DNA of 64,000 nucleotides from Acinetobacter sp. NIPH 298 (GCF_000369505.1 NZ_KB850055.1:1302001-1366000), one strand, 5' to 3'. Positions 9,701-18,796 are shown, counted from the first letter of the stretch. Notes: generated by a model from the sequence alone, not told the origin. Numbers and translations are program-made.

Positions 9701-11192
9701 AATTTGGGTAATAGATGACGATCGTGCCATGCGCTGGGTACTCGAAAAAACTTTCAAAGAGGAAGGTTTTGACGTTACCAATTTTGAAGAGGCACAAACC
9801 GCACTAGATCGCCTACATGAAGATGCACCTGATGTCATTTTGACGGATATTCGCATGCCTGGTATTGATGGTTTAACTTTTTTATCTAAAGTTAAAAATA
9901 CCCATCCTGATCTACCTGTGATCATAATGACTGCTCACTCTGATCTGGAGTCAGCAGTATCTAGCTATCAAACAGGTGCTTTCGAATACTTACCAAAACC
10001 TTTTGATATTGATGAAGCATTAGCACTGGTCAATCGTGCTATTTTGCATATCAATAAATTACAACAGCAAGAAGCGACCAAAACCGCAGCAGCAGCGCCT
10101 ATTCAATCCACTGAAATCATTGGTGAATCACCTGCCATGCAGGAAGTCTTCCGTGCGATTGGACGTTTATCACAATCACATATTACAGTGTTGATTAATG
10201 GTGAATCAGGGACTGGTAAAGAACTGGTTGCGCATGCCTTGCACAAACACTCACCACGACGCGCTAAACCTTTTATTGCACTCAACATGGCTGCAATTCC
10301 AAAAGACTTAATTGAAACTGAGTTGTTTGGACATGAAAAAGGTGCATTTACGGGTGCGAACACCCAACACCAAGGACGTTTTGAACAAGCCAATGGCGGT
10401 ACATTATTCCTAGATGAAATTGGTGATATGCCTTTTGAAACGCAAACTCGTTTACTTCGCGTCTTAGCAGATGGCGAATTTTATCGCGTTGGCGGACATG
10501 TACCTGTGAAAGTTGATGTCCGTATTGTTGCTGCAACCCATCAAGATCTGGAAAAGTTGGTGAATGATGGACGTTTCCGCGAAGACTTATATCATCGCCT
10601 AAATGTCATTCGTATTCATATTCCAAAACTTGCACATCGTAGCGAAGATATTCCTATGCTGGCGCAACACTTCTTAGCTCGTGCAGGTAAAGAGTTAGGC
10701 GTAAGCCCAAAAATCTTACGTACTGAAACAACCGACTATATGCAACAACTACCTTGGCCGGGAAATGTCCGTCAGTTAGAAAATACCTGCCGCTGGCTTA
10801 CCGTCATGATCACAGGTCGTGAAGTCTATCCAGAAGATCTCCCTGCAGAACTTAAACAAGTTTCTGTGCAGAAAATCTCAAGTGACGCGACTTCAACAAC
10901 TTCTACCACCAGTACAGCCTTAGTTGACCGAATGGCAGTTCATCACTGGGATGAGTTATTGTCTCAATGGGCAATTCAAAAACTCAAAAATGGTGAAATG
11001 AAGATTCTCGATATCGCCACACCGATGTTTGAACGCACATTGATCACTGCTGCATTGCAACAAACCCGTGGTCGTAAACGTCACGCCGCTGAGCTATTAG
11101 GTTGGGGTCGCAACACACTCACCCGTAAGCTTAAAGAGCTAGGGATGGATTCCACAGAGGAAGATGAAGAAGAGGAAACTCGCATAGTCTAG
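9687..11192 (+). CDS. glnG: Nitrogen regulation response regulator NtrC/GlnG
   Basis: NtrC is the sigma-54 enhancer-binding activator of nitrogen-starvation genes. The 501-residue protein has a receiver domain with phosphorylatable Asp54 (LTDIRMPG), the AAA+ domain with Walker A GESGTGKE, the sigma-54 contact loop GAFTGA and the LFLDEIGD Walker B, and a C-terminal Fis-type helix-turn-helix (RKRHAAELLGWGRNTLTRKL). The start is GTG at 9687 inside the end of glnL, with GGGAG 7 nt ahead of it, so the pair is translationally coupled. Confidence 0.96.
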   Translation: MSRNKIWVIDDDRAMRWVLEKTFKEEGFDVTNFEEAQTALDRLHEDAPDVILTDIRMPGIDGLTFLSKVKNTHPDLPVIIMTAHSDLESAVSSYQTGAFEYLPKPFDIDEALALVNRAILHINKLQQQEATKTAAAAPIQSTEIIGESPAMQEVFRAIGRLSQSHITVLINGESGTGKELVAHALHKHSPRRAKPFIALNMAAIPKDLIETELFGHEKGAFTGANTQHQGRFEQANGGTLFLDEIGDMPFETQTRLLRVLADGEFYRVGGHVPVKVDVRIVAATHQDLEKLVNDGRFREDLYHRLNVIRIHIPKLAHRSEDIPMLAQHFLARAGKELGVSPKILRTETTDYMQQLPWPGNVRQLENTCRWLTVMITGREVYPEDLPAELKQVSVQKISSDATSTTSTTSTALVDRMAVHHWDELLSQWAIQKLKNGEMKILDIATPMFERTLITAALQQTRGRKRHAAELLGWGRNTLTRKLKELGMDSTEEDEEEETRIV

Positions 11193-11210
11193 CGATTCAA
11201 TATATTTAGC

Positions 11211-11246
11211 AAAAAAAGCGAGTCATTTAGGTGCTCGCTTTTTTTT
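11211..11246 (+). terminator. Rho-independent terminator of glnLG
   Basis: AGCGAG at 11217-11222 pairs with CTCGCT at 11234-11239 and is followed by a run of eight T. The A-run before the stem can extend it. It lies 19 bp after the glnG stop. Confidence 0.85.
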
Positions 11247-11304
11247 GCTTTGTAGCAGGCGTGACATATACCTCATAAGATCACCATACAATACATATGG
11301 TTTT

Positions 11305-11313
11305 TGCTATAAT
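11305..11313 (+). promoter_or_regulatory. Extended -10 promoter of the TetR-family gene
   Basis: TGCTATAAT is a perfect TG-N-TATAAT extended -10 element, 33 bp before the start codon at 11346. No clear -35 hexamer precedes it. A CATATG/CATATG pair flanks the element (near 11294 and 11328) and could be a regulator site. Confidence 0.5.
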
Positions 11314-11345
11314 GAGGATTACCCAACATATGAGTATCGAATACG

Positions 11346-11987
11346 ATGACTGATATTTGTTACCCAAATTGTGAACGACCTCAAACCCGTCGAGGTCAAG
11401 AACGTCGCCTTGCCTTACTCCTTTGTGCAACCGACATGTTTCTTGAGAAAGGTTATGATGCTGTTTCTTTGGATGATATTGTCAATCATGCAGGTGGATC
11501 CAAGACATCCATCTATAAATATTTTGGAAACAAAGAAGGGCTTTTTAGCGCAATTTGTGATTACCGAAGAGAAGTTTTCTTTAATGGGGTCTGCTTACCT
11601 TATTCCTCAGAAAAGATTAGCTTAAAAAACTACTTATCTAAGACACTCCAACGCTTTTACCAACATATTATTCAACCTGAAAATATCGCATTTATGCGTA
11701 TGTTTACTGAGCAATCTCAAAAAGATGCACAATTAGCGAATTATTTTTATAACAAATGCGCCTCCAACATTCAAAATACGATCGCTTTTGCGCTCGAACA
11801 AGCACATTCAGACAATGAGATTTTTTGTTCACAACCCCACTTTTCAGCCACGATGTATTTTGGGATTCTACGTGATGTAGAGTGGCGTATTTTGATGGGT
11901 CTAGATGTGTCAGATAATGATGCTGAAATATTTGATTATATTAATTATTGTGTAGAACTATTCTTAAAAGCTCATCAAAAGGTCTAA
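11346..11987 (+). CDS. TetR/AcrR family transcriptional regulator
   Basis: This 213-residue protein is a TetR-family DNA-binding regulator. The N-terminal helix-turn-helix covers about residues 20-65, with the characteristic FLEKGYDAVSLDDIV and GGSKTSIYKYFGNKEGLF. The C-terminal ligand domain (about 85-205) has no family I can name. It lies between the glnLG terminator and argF, transcribed the same way. The argF promoter starts just past its stop, so it is probably a single gene. Target and ligand are unknown. Confidence 0.9.
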   Translation: MTDICYPNCERPQTRRGQERRLALLLCATDMFLEKGYDAVSLDDIVNHAGGSKTSIYKYFGNKEGLFSAICDYRREVFFNGVCLPYSSEKISLKNYLSKTLQRFYQHIIQPENIAFMRMFTEQSQKDAQLANYFYNKCASNIQNTIAFALEQAHSDNEIFCSQPHFSATMYFGILRDVEWRILMGLDVSDNDAEIFDYINYCVELFLKAHQKV

Positions 11988-11992
11988 TTCTT

Positions 11993-12020
11993 TTGCATTT
12001 TTTTAGACCTATAGTATAGT
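11993..12020 (+). promoter_or_regulatory. Sigma-70 promoter of argF
   Basis: TTGCAT at 11993-11998 and TATAGT at 12015-12020 are separated by 16 bp, 79 bp before the argF start codon. An overlapping second TATAGT lies at 12010-12015. Confidence 0.55.
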
Positions 12021-12099
12021 AGTCAATTCTTTTTTATTCACCACCCAATAAAGAGCAATTAGTTATTGTTTTTATTCAATAATTATTGTGGGAGTAACT

Positions 12100-13020
12100 A
12101 TGGCGCTTCGGCATTTTCTAACTTTACGTGACCTATCTTCTTTGGAACTGCAACGCATTTTAGATCGCGCGCATGAACTTAAGCGTATGCAACATAGCAA
12201 TACGGTATATCAACCTTTTGTTGGTAAAGTTTTGGGAATGATTTTTGAGAAATCGAGTACGCGTACACGTATTTCTTTTGAAGCTGGTATCGACCAGTTT
12301 GGTGGTAGTGCTATCTTTTTATCTCCACGCGATACCCAATTGGGCCGTGGTGAACCAATTGAAGATTCTGCACGTGTTATTTCAAGCATGCTTGATATCG
12401 TCATGATCCGTACTTTTGGTCATGACATTGTCGAACGTTTTGCTTCTTACTCAAAAGTTCCTGTCATCAATGGTCTCACTGATGATCATCACCCTTGCCA
12501 ATTACTCGCTGACTTACAAACCTTCCAAGAACATCGTGGCAGCATCGAAGGTAAAACAGTTGCGTGGATCGGTGATGGCAACAATATGTGTAACTCATAT
12601 ATTGAAGCAGCACATATGATGGGCTTTAAACTAAAAATTGCTGCGCCTGAAGGTTATGAACCACAAGCGAAATTTTTAGCCGAATTTGCAGATTGTGTTG
12701 AAGTTTTCAACAAAGCCGAAGATGCAGCCGTTAATGCTGACTTGATCGTGACCGATGTTTGGGCAAGCATGGGGCAAGAAGAAGAGCAAAAACTTCGTGA
12801 GAAAGCGTTTGCTGATTTTCAAGTCAATGAAAAACTCATGGACTTGGCTCATCCTGATTGTTTATTTATGCATTGTTTGCCAGCACATCGTGGTGAAGAA
12901 ATCTCTGAAAATATGCTTGATCATAAAAATGCCGTTGTTTGGGATGAAGCAGAGAATCGCTTACATGCACAAAAAGCATTGATGGAGTTCTTACTGAACG
13001 AGAATCTAAAAAAAGGTTAA
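12100..13020 (+). CDS. argF: Ornithine carbamoyltransferase
   Basis: ArgF makes citrulline from ornithine and carbamoyl phosphate in arginine synthesis. From the ATG at 12100 the protein has 306 residues and shows the carbamoyl-phosphate motif SSTRTR, the HPCQ motif and the ornithine-loop signature [16 protein letters not shown] lies 5 nt before this ATG; the frame also contains an upstream GTG at 12088 that would overlap this ribosome site. argD, another arginine gene, is at 36072-37286, not clustered with it. Confidence 0.97.
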   Translation: MALRHFLTLRDLSSLELQRILDRAHELKRMQHSNTVYQPFVGKVLGMIFEKSSTRTRISFEAGIDQFGGSAIFLSPRDTQLGRGEPIEDSARVISSMLDIVMIRTFGHDIVERFASYSKVPVINGLTDDHHPCQLLADLQTFQEHRGSIEGKTVAWIGDGNNMCNSYIEAAHMMGFKLKIAAPEGYEPQAKFLAEFADCVEVFNKAEDAAVNADLIVTDVWASMGQEEEQKLREKAFADFQVNEKLMDLAHPDCLFMHCLPAHRGEEISENMLDHKNAVVWDEAENRLHAQKALMEFLLNENLKKG

Positions 13021-13032
13021 TTGCCAGTATCA

Positions 13033-13062
13033 AAAAACAGCATCATTTGATGCTGTTTTTTT
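13033..13062 (+). terminator. Rho-independent terminator of argF
   Basis: AAAAACAGCATCA and TGATGCTGTTTTT form a perfect stem with a two-base loop, followed by further T. It begins 12 bp after the argF stop. Confidence 0.9.
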
Positions 13063-13168
13063 GCATCTTATATTTTTTATTTGAGCCTTATAAATTGAAC
13101 ACTTAAATAAAAACACTTATAGTAATCCATGCCCTTTAGATTAAGTTTCTCTTTATAAGAAAACTTCA

Positions 13169-13192
13169 ATGACGACACAGCGGATCTTATGA
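13169..13192 (+). other. Seven-codon leader reading frame overlapping the next start
   Basis: ATGACGACAC occurs twice, at 13169-13178 and 13189-13198; the second copy is the start of the phosphatase-like gene. The first copy opens a frame coding for MTTQRIL whose TGA stop overlaps that start as ATGA. It could couple translation or could be an accidental short repeat. No strong ribosome site precedes it. Confidence 0.3.
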
Positions 13193-13713
13193 CGACACTT
13201 GAGCAAGCTTTATCTGAAATACCAAGTTTCTCCGTGGTGCATGAGCATTTATTTAGCTCAGCTCAACCAACTGCAGAACAATTACAGCAGATCAAAGAGT
13301 ATGGTTGCAGTACAGTCATTAATCTCGCAACCAGCAAATCCGAGAACCATTTACTCAAACAAGATCAAATTTGCTTAGCGCTTGGATTAAATTATATGCA
13401 TATCCCAATCGACTGGGACATGCCTTGTTCAGAACAATGCCTTTTTGTATTGGATCTCATTGATCACTTAGTACAAAACGAAGTCGTTTGGTTACACTGT
13501 GCTAAAAATATGCGTGTGAGTAGCCTCATGTATTTGTATCGCCAATTCTATATGAACATTGACCTACCAGAAGCCCAAGAACTGTTACACCAGATCTGGG
13601 AACCAAACGAGACTTGGACTGGTCTAATCCATAGCATTGCTTTACAACTCCAAGGCCGTAAAGCAACTCAAGAATTGCAACAAGCTTTGATTAATACAGA
13701 TCATTTTGCTTGA
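13189..13713 (+). CDS. Protein tyrosine phosphatase-like protein
   Basis: The 174-residue protein resembles the small bacterial phosphatase-fold family related to DUF442/dual-specificity phosphatases: FSSAQPTAEQLQQIKEYGCSTVINL is the usual N-terminal strand-helix region. The loop VWLHCAKNMRVSS holds Cys104 and Arg109 with only four residues between them, instead of the CX5R of classical phosphatases. I recall this short form with Asn as a variant within the family. Substrate unknown. The 3' end overlaps the convergent ispF by 13 bp. Confidence 0.75.
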   Translation: MTTLEQALSEIPSFSVVHEHLFSSAQPTAEQLQQIKEYGCSTVINLATSKSENHLLKQDQICLALGLNYMHIPIDWDMPCSEQCLFVLDLIDHLVQNEVVWLHCAKNMRVSSLMYLYRQFYMNIDLPEAQELLHQIWEPNETWTGLIHSIALQLQGRKATQELQQALINTDHFA

Positions 13714-14192
13714 TGTGAAATCAATACTGTAGCTGTTGCTAGGATGCCTTCTTGGCGACCAGTAAAACCAAGTTTTTCAGTGGTTGTGGCTTTAATACTA
13801 ATTTGCGTCACCTCGACATCTAGCACATCTGCAATACTTTGACGCATTTCTAGATTATGTTTAGCCAGTTTCGGACGTTCACAGGCAACTGTGATATCAG
13901 CGTTATTTAAATGATAACCACGATCCAAAATCAACTGATAAACATGTTTCAGCAGCACACGACTATCAGCACCTTTATATTCTGGATCAGTATCAGGAAA
14001 GTGTTGCCCAATATCCCCTAAAGCCAAAGCCCCCAATAAAGCGTCGCTTAGTGCATGCAAAACTACATCACCATCTGAATGTGCTTTTAAACCGTGTGTA
14101 TGAGGGATTTGAACACCTGCCAAGGTTACAAAATCACCTTCTTCAAAAGCATGTACATCTATCCCTTGTCCAATACGAATCTGAGCAACCAT
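13701..14192 (-). CDS. ispF: 2-C-methyl-D-erythritol 2,4-cyclodiphosphate synthase
   Basis: IspF cyclises CDP-methylerythritol 2-phosphate in the MEP isoprenoid pathway. The 163-residue protein has the zinc ligand motif GIDVHAF (Asp/His), the signature AHSDGDVVLHALSDALLGA, and the C-terminal KATTTEKLGFTGRQEGI. Length is typical of the family. It is not next to ispD, and its 3' end overlaps the convergent phosphatase-like gene by 13 bp. The TTTTCC after its start codon on the given strand is AGGAAAA on the coding side, giving a plausible ribosome site. Confidence 0.96.
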   Translation of the reverse strand: MVAQIRIGQGIDVHAFEEGDFVTLAGVQIPHTHGLKAHSDGDVVLHALSDALLGALALGDIGQHFPDTDPEYKGADSRVLLKHVYQLILDRGYHLNNADITVACERPKLAKHNLEMRQSIADVLDVEVTQISIKATTTEKLGFTGRQEGILATATVLISHQAK

Positions 14193-14290
14193 AACATTTT
14201 CCTTTTACAATATACCGAACAAATCTTGTATTCAGGCTTTCTATTTCGCTATAGTACGTTGAGCAAATTAGACTGAAAGTATAAGTGATT

Positions 14291-14938
14291 ATGCTGTTGA
14301 ACATGGTAAGAAATCAATTAAAGAAAGCAGGTTATATCATCGCATTGGGTTGTTTCTGCTCAACATATACATTTGCCCAATCTATCGATTGCTCTAGCAG
14401 CAACGCTGATCTCAAAATCATATGTTCAAAGCAATATGATGAACACCGACTAAAACTCAACGATAAATTTTTAACGGCTTATCTAGTCACTGACGCGCCT
14501 TTGCAACTTTTACACGATACTCAAAAGTTATGGTTAGGCCAAATACGAAAATGTAAATCGAAAGCATGTTTTCAACAGCAGTTCGATGCGCGTTTTGATG
14601 ATTTGAATTTTTATACTTCAATGAATCAAACGCTCACACAGCACTATTTAAAATACGAACATGGCAAACTTGCAGCGCAACCTGTTCATTTACAAATTCA
14701 TCAGCTCGACAAAGACAAACTTAAAATTGAAGGGATCGCCTATCGAAATCCTAACAATCGTTTGGAAACACAAACAGTATCTTTGCTTGCTTATAGCACC
14801 CCGAATGAGAAAAATCAGATTACCGACAACGAAAAGATGTGCCAATATCAATTTGATTTTCAGAAAGCTTTATTGGTGATAAAAACCGAACAAAATGGTT
14901 GCGAACGCTTTGCAGGTATTTATCGCTTATATGATTGA
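14291..14938 (+). CDS. Secreted LprI-like (DUF1311-type) protein
   Basis: The protein starts with a basic, hydrophobic signal peptide (MVRNQLKKAGYIIALGC... cut near TFAQS). The mature N-terminal half, with IDCSSSNADLKIICS, a KLNDKFLTAY helix and LWLGQIRKCKSKACFQQQF, has the four-cysteine pattern of LprI-like lysozyme-inhibitor domains; this is a recognition by pattern, not a search. The C-terminal half is not recognised and has a further Cys pair (MCQYQ, NGCERF). Starts at 14285 (GTG) and 14303 are also possible. Probably periplasmic. Confidence 0.65.
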   Translation: MLLNMVRNQLKKAGYIIALGCFCSTYTFAQSIDCSSSNADLKIICSKQYDEHRLKLNDKFLTAYLVTDAPLQLLHDTQKLWLGQIRKCKSKACFQQQFDARFDDLNFYTSMNQTLTQHYLKYEHGKLAAQPVHLQIHQLDKDKLKIEGIAYRNPNNRLETQTVSLLAYSTPNEKNQITDNEKMCQYQFDFQKALLVIKTEQNGCERFAGIYRLYD

Positions 14939-14953
14939 TCTCAAAATGACGAA

Positions 14954-14983
14954 TATGAAGCCGATGTATCCATCGGCTTCATA
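14954..14983. terminator. Bidirectional hairpin between convergent genes
   Basis: TATGAAGCCGATG and CATCGGCTTCATA form a perfect 13-bp stem with a TATC loop, lying between the stops of the LprI-like gene and the DadA-type gene. There is no strong T-run on either side. Confidence 0.7.
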
Positions 14984-14988
14984 AAGAC

Positions 14989-16233
14989 TTAGCTTGGAAA
15001 CTTCTGCGCAATTTCTTGGCTTATCAAGACTGCCGTAGCGGCAGATAATGTCCAGCCTAGATGACCATGTCCTGTATTGTAAAACACGCGCGATTGCTTA
15101 CCTTGTCGCACCACTGGCAACATATTTGGCATCATCGGACGCAAACCCGCCCAAGGCACAACATGCTCTGTTGAAATATCAAAATTTTGATTGACCCAAT
15201 TAACCAAAGGCTGGATGCGATCAGCACGGATATCACGGTTATAACCATTGAACTCCGCTGTTCCAGCAACACGAAAACGATCAGCGCCCAATCGCGAAGT
15301 CACAATTTTTGCGCTTTCATCCAATAAGCTCACCCAAGGTGCATTGTTTACACTACGCTCGTCGTTAAGCTGGACTGTAATAGAGTAACCTTTTACAGGA
15401 TAAACGTTGATACTATCTCCAAGCATATCGGCCAATTGATAGCTACCTACACCCCCACAAACCACGATCAAATCTGCTTCGATTTCAGTAATCTGCTCTG
15501 AGTCAGGATGTGTATTTTCTGAACTGTTTTTACATCGGACGATCACTTTATCTTGTAGACATTGAACATCGACCACATCTAAACCAAAACGATATTTCGC
15601 ACCATACTCTTGTGTTTTTTCAGCTAAGCCCACAGAGTATTTATGAATATCTCCTGTTGCATCTCCAGAAGTGTAATATCCACCAAAATATGTACCTGTT
15701 AAATTGGGTTCAATTGCCTTCATTTCTTCGGGCGTGATTGCATTACGTTCCAGTTTCCCTTCGACTAGCACATCATTCACTTTTTTTGCGATTTCAAAGT
15801 CTTCTTTGGTATGGTACATATGCAAAATACCACGTTTTTCCAAATCAAAAGAAATGTTCTCTTTCTCTGCAATTTCAAATAAACGTTGTCTCGCCAATAA
15901 CGCTAAACGTACAGTCTCAATGGTGTTGGCTTTATAATTTTTAATGTGAGTCAAAAACTCAACGAGCCAGCGGTATTTGTGCACACTAAAAGATGGATTG
16001 AGCAATAATGGTGCATCTTTTTTGCCCATCCATTTCATACCTTTGAGCACAGTTGCTTTTTGATTCCATACTTCAGCATTACAGGCGGACAATTGTCCAC
16101 CATTGGCAAACGAGGTTTCCATTGCTGGAAATAAGTGTCGATCTATTACCGTCACCTCATAACCGAGTTTAATCAATTCATAAGCAGACGTTACACCCGT
16201 AATCCCCGCACCAATTACAACAACATGTGGCAT
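14989..16233 (-). CDS. DadA-type FAD-dependent D-amino acid dehydrogenase
   Basis: The 414-residue protein is an FAD-dependent amine/D-amino-acid dehydrogenase of the DadA family. The Rossmann motif VVVIGAGITGVTSAYEL is at the N-terminus, GYYTSGDATGDIHKYSVGLAE lies mid-protein, and NTGHGHLGWTLS is at the FAD-binding C-terminus. Enzymes of this group oxidise D-alanine and other D-amino acids and pass electrons to the respiratory chain. Its leader contains a tandem glycine riboswitch, which suggests a role in glycine or D-amino-acid breakdown. GGAG lies 7 nt before the start. No dadX racemase is adjacent. Confidence 0.88.
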   Translation of the reverse strand: MPHVVVIGAGITGVTSAYELIKLGYEVTVIDRHLFPAMETSFANGGQLSACNAEVWNQKATVLKGMKWMGKKDAPLLLNPSFSVHKYRWLVEFLTHIKNYKANTIETVRLALLARQRLFEIAEKENISFDLEKRGILHMYHTKEDFEIAKKVNDVLVEGKLERNAITPEEMKAIEPNLTGTYFGGYYTSGDATGDIHKYSVGLAEKTQEYGAKYRFGLDVVDVQCLQDKVIVRCKNSSENTHPDSEQITEIEADLIVVCGGVGSYQLADMLGDSINVYPVKGYSITVQLNDERSVNNAPWVSLLDESAKIVTSRLGADRFRVAGTAEFNGYNRDIRADRIQPLVNWVNQNFDISTEHVVPWAGLRPMMPNMLPVVRQGKQSRVFYNTGHGHLGWTLSAATAVLISQEIAQKFPS

Positions 16234-16272
16234 AGCAAACTCCTAGAAATGCAGAACATTCCTTAATGCGTA

Positions 16273-16505
16273 GCCCCATCTGTCATGGTACCTGAGAGTT
16301 TTGGCAGATGATTACCAATTAATCATTGAGCCTTCCCCTTCGGTGAGTGTTTTTCATAGAAGAAATAAATTAAAATATATGTTTCTACAAATTGAGCACT
16401 GCTCTCCAGATTGTATGTCTATTATTACAGTCCTTCTGCCTGAGAGTTTCCGGGGTCGTTGCTCCTTCGGCGAGTTCATTGAAGAACTTCTCTCCCGCAA
16501 TAATA
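16273..16505 (-). promoter_or_regulatory. Tandem glycine riboswitch upstream of the DadA-type gene
   Basis: Both aptamers of a gcvT-type glycine riboswitch can be read on the minus strand. Aptamer I has GGGAGAG (16496-16490), CCGAAGGAGCAA (16470-16459) and AACTCTCAGG (16448-16439). Aptamer II has CTGGAGAG (16409-16402), CCGAAGGGGAAGG (16343-16331), AACTCTCAGG (16300-16291) and the closing TGACAGATGGGG (16285-16274). The linker is short. The element ends about 40 nt before the start codon at 16233. Whether it acts on transcription or translation is not evident; I see no clear intrinsic terminator between aptamer II and the gene. Confidence 0.9.
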
Positions 16506-16612
16506 TTTATATCCCTGCAAGCAATATATATGCCGCTTGAAAATTCAGACACTAAAATCTTGTAACTGTTTGTAGATGAAAATTTTATGTCAGTGATCGT
16601 TATAGATCAATA

Positions 16613-16640
16613 AAAAAGCAGACCCTAAGTCTGCTTTCTG
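16613..16640 (-). terminator. Rho-independent terminator of the 163-residue gene
   Basis: AAGCAGAC (16616-16623) pairs with GTCTGCTT (16629-16636) around a five-base loop; on the minus strand it is followed by a T-run. It also separates the gene from the riboswitch leader. Confidence 0.75.
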
Positions 16641-16643
16641 TCA

Positions 16644-17135
16644 TTAAAATTTACCTTGCAAAATTTGCTCTGAAAATTGCCCTTTCCATTGCTCGCGCAA
16701 TGTAGGTAAATAGAACTTTTCCCCAATCGCCAACAATTCCGCATCGATCAACGCATGAATTTCATGCATCAACACATAGTCCAACGCAAGTAATGACAGT
16801 TGAGTTTGTTTTTGTGCAATCCGTTTACGTTGAGTTTGGGCTTTTTTTACCAGCTCATTTGCAAAATCTTTATCTTTATATGTGGTAATTGCACTTAAAC
16901 GCAATTCAATGACACCCCAACCTTCCAGTAACTTTTTAAAAATTTCAAAATCTTTTGAATTGGCTTCCCACGTTAAATTTTCTAAGTCGTTATCATCAGG
17001 CAATACTGGCAATAATAAATCAACGGTACTTGGAAATATTTTCTTTAAATTCAACAGAAACTTAACAGGATTTTCATGAGACAGACCAGAATATTGAATA
17101 TGAGTTTGAGTATCTGTTAAATAAATATTAAGCAT
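16644..17135 (-). CDS. Conserved-looking hypothetical protein
   Basis: I do not recognise this 163-residue protein. It has no signal peptide or membrane segment and reads as a soluble alpha/beta N-terminal half (LLLPVLPDDNDLENLTW) followed by a basic, Lys/Gln-rich helix (VKKAQTQRKRIAQKQTQLSLLALDYVLMHEIHALIDAELLAIG). A clean terminator and normal codon use support it as a real gene. It lies between fumC and the DadA-type gene, all on the minus strand, with its own terminator. Confidence 0.7.
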   Translation of the reverse strand: MLNIYLTDTQTHIQYSGLSHENPVKFLLNLKKIFPSTVDLLLPVLPDDNDLENLTWEANSKDFEIFKKLLEGWGVIELRLSAITTYKDKDFANELVKKAQTQRKRIAQKQTQLSLLALDYVLMHEIHALIDAELLAIGEKFYLPTLREQWKGQFSEQILQGKF

Positions 17136-17246
17136 AGTAAAACAATGGTCTAGTCAATCAAACCAATATTGTACGCAGTTCACTTTGTAAAAACCACTCA
17201 TAAAAAAGTCCCCCCATAAATGAGAGGACGTACAATTAAGATAAAA

Positions 17247-18644
17247 TCACGACTTACTGTTCGGCGATACCATATTTTCAGGCTTAACAACCTCATCAAA
17301 TTGCTCAGCCGTGACCAGACCCAATTCAACTGCAACTTGTTTTAAAGTTTTATCTTCTTTATAGGCAGTTTTGGCAACTTTGGCTGAGTTTTCATAACCA
17401 ATCACAGGATTCAATGCAGTGACTAACATTAAAGAGTTATGTAAGAAATGGTCAATTTTCTCACGATTTGGCTCGATGCCCACCGCACAATGATCGTTAA
17501 AACTATTACATGCATCACCCAGCAACTGAATCGACTGTAATAAGTTATAGGCAATCACAGGCATAAATACATTTAATTCAAAGTTACCAGATGCACCTGC
17601 CACATTGATAGTCGTATCGTTACCTAATACTTGAGCAACCACCATGGTCATGGCTTCGCTTTGAGTCGGATTGACTTTACCCGGCATAATACTAGAACCA
17701 GGTTCATTTTCTGGAATACGAATCTCACCAAAACCACAACGAGGACCACTCGCCAACCAACGAATATCATTGGCAATTTTATTTAAACTCACGGCCAATG
17801 TTTTTAATGCACCCGAAGCAAATACTGCTGCATCGCGTCCAGCTAAAGCTTCAAATTTATTCGGCGCAGTGATAAACGGAAGTCCAGTAAGCGCAGACAA
17901 CTGCTCTGCCGCTTTGACTGCATAATCAGGATGGGCATTTAAACCTGTACCGACAGCCGTACCACCCAACGGTAATTCATATAAACCTGCGAGTGCTTGA
18001 TGTAGACGCTTCACGCCATGCTCTAATTGTGATACATAACCACTAAACTCTTGTCCCAAAGTCAGTGGTGTCGCATCTTGTAAATGTGTACGTCCTATTT
18101 TGACGATATCATTAAACTCATCTGATTTACGCTGTAAAGTAACTTTGAGTTTTTCAACCGCTGGAATGAGCAGCTCATTGATTTGAAGACTTGCCGCAAC
18201 ATGAATCGCAGTGGGGAAAGAGTCATTGGTGGATTGAGCACGATTGACATGGTCATTCGGATGTACCGGTTTTTGCGCACCGAGTACTTGTCCTAGTTTT
18301 TGATTGGCTATATTGGCAATGACTTCATTACAGTTCATATTGCTTTGCGTGCCTGAACCTGTTTGCCATACCACTAACGGGAACTGAGCATCCCACTGTC
18401 CAGCTATCACTTCTTCAGCAGCCCCGACAATATATTCACTCAGATCTTGGGGAAGTTGTTTCAGCTCAGCATTGGTGATTGCGGCTGCCTTTTTGACCAA
18501 ACCCATTGCACGTATCATTGCGCGTGGTAAACGCTCTTGACCGATCTTAAAGTTCTGTAAACTTCTTTGCGTTTGCGCACCCCACAAGGCTTCATTGGGA
18601 ACTTCAATCTCCCCCATGGTGTCGTGTTCAATTCGCATTTGCAT
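17247..18644 (-). CDS. fumC: Class II fumarate hydratase
   Basis: FumC interconverts fumarate and malate in the TCA cycle without an iron-sulfur cluster. The 465-residue protein has [10 protein letters not shown], the [16 protein letters not shown] region and the family signature [17 protein letters not shown]. The N-terminus ([16 protein letters not shown]) is typical; a second ATG lies two codons in. A Fur-like site precedes it, fitting the known use of FumC when iron is scarce in other proteobacteria. Confidence 0.96.
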   Translation of the reverse strand: MQMRIEHDTMGEIEVPNEALWGAQTQRSLQNFKIGQERLPRAMIRAMGLVKKAAAITNAELKQLPQDLSEYIVGAAEEVIAGQWDAQFPLVVWQTGSGTQSNMNCNEVIANIANQKLGQVLGAQKPVHPNDHVNRAQSTNDSFPTAIHVAASLQINELLIPAVEKLKVTLQRKSDEFNDIVKIGRTHLQDATPLTLGQEFSGYVSQLEHGVKRLHQALAGLYELPLGGTAVGTGLNAHPDYAVKAAEQLSALTGLPFITAPNKFEALAGRDAAVFASGALKTLAVSLNKIANDIRWLASGPRCGFGEIRIPENEPGSSIMPGKVNPTQSEAMTMVVAQVLGNDTTINVAGASGNFELNVFMPVIAYNLLQSIQLLGDACNSFNDHCAVGIEPNREKIDHFLHNSLMLVTALNPVIGYENSAKVAKTAYKEDKTLKQVAVELGLVTAEQFDEVVKPENMVSPNSKS

Positions 18645-18740
18645 ATCATCAACCTCTGCTCTATTTGGTTAAAATTTTCACGGGCTGAAGCAAATAGATG
18701 CTTTGGCTAGCTCAGTCGTAGAATATCTCTATAAATGTCC

Positions 18741-18759
18741 GACAACAGGTATCATTATC
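18741..18759 (-). promoter_or_regulatory. Candidate Fur box upstream of fumC
   Basis: On the minus strand this reads GATAATGATACCTGTTGTC, 14 of 19 matches to the Fur consensus GATAATGATAATCATTATC, with the first ten bases exact. A second NAT-type stretch, AATGATTCTTATT, lies further upstream at 18781-18793. Position is about 100 bp before the fumC start. Binding is inferred. Confidence 0.45.
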
Positions 18760-18796
18760 GTCAAACAGGTTATTATTGTAAATAAGAATCATTAAC

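Noticed and set aside
16301-16540. 79-codon frame on the plus strand over the dadA leader
   Set aside because: It lies exactly on the glycine riboswitch of the opposite strand and its codons are explained by aptamer motifs.
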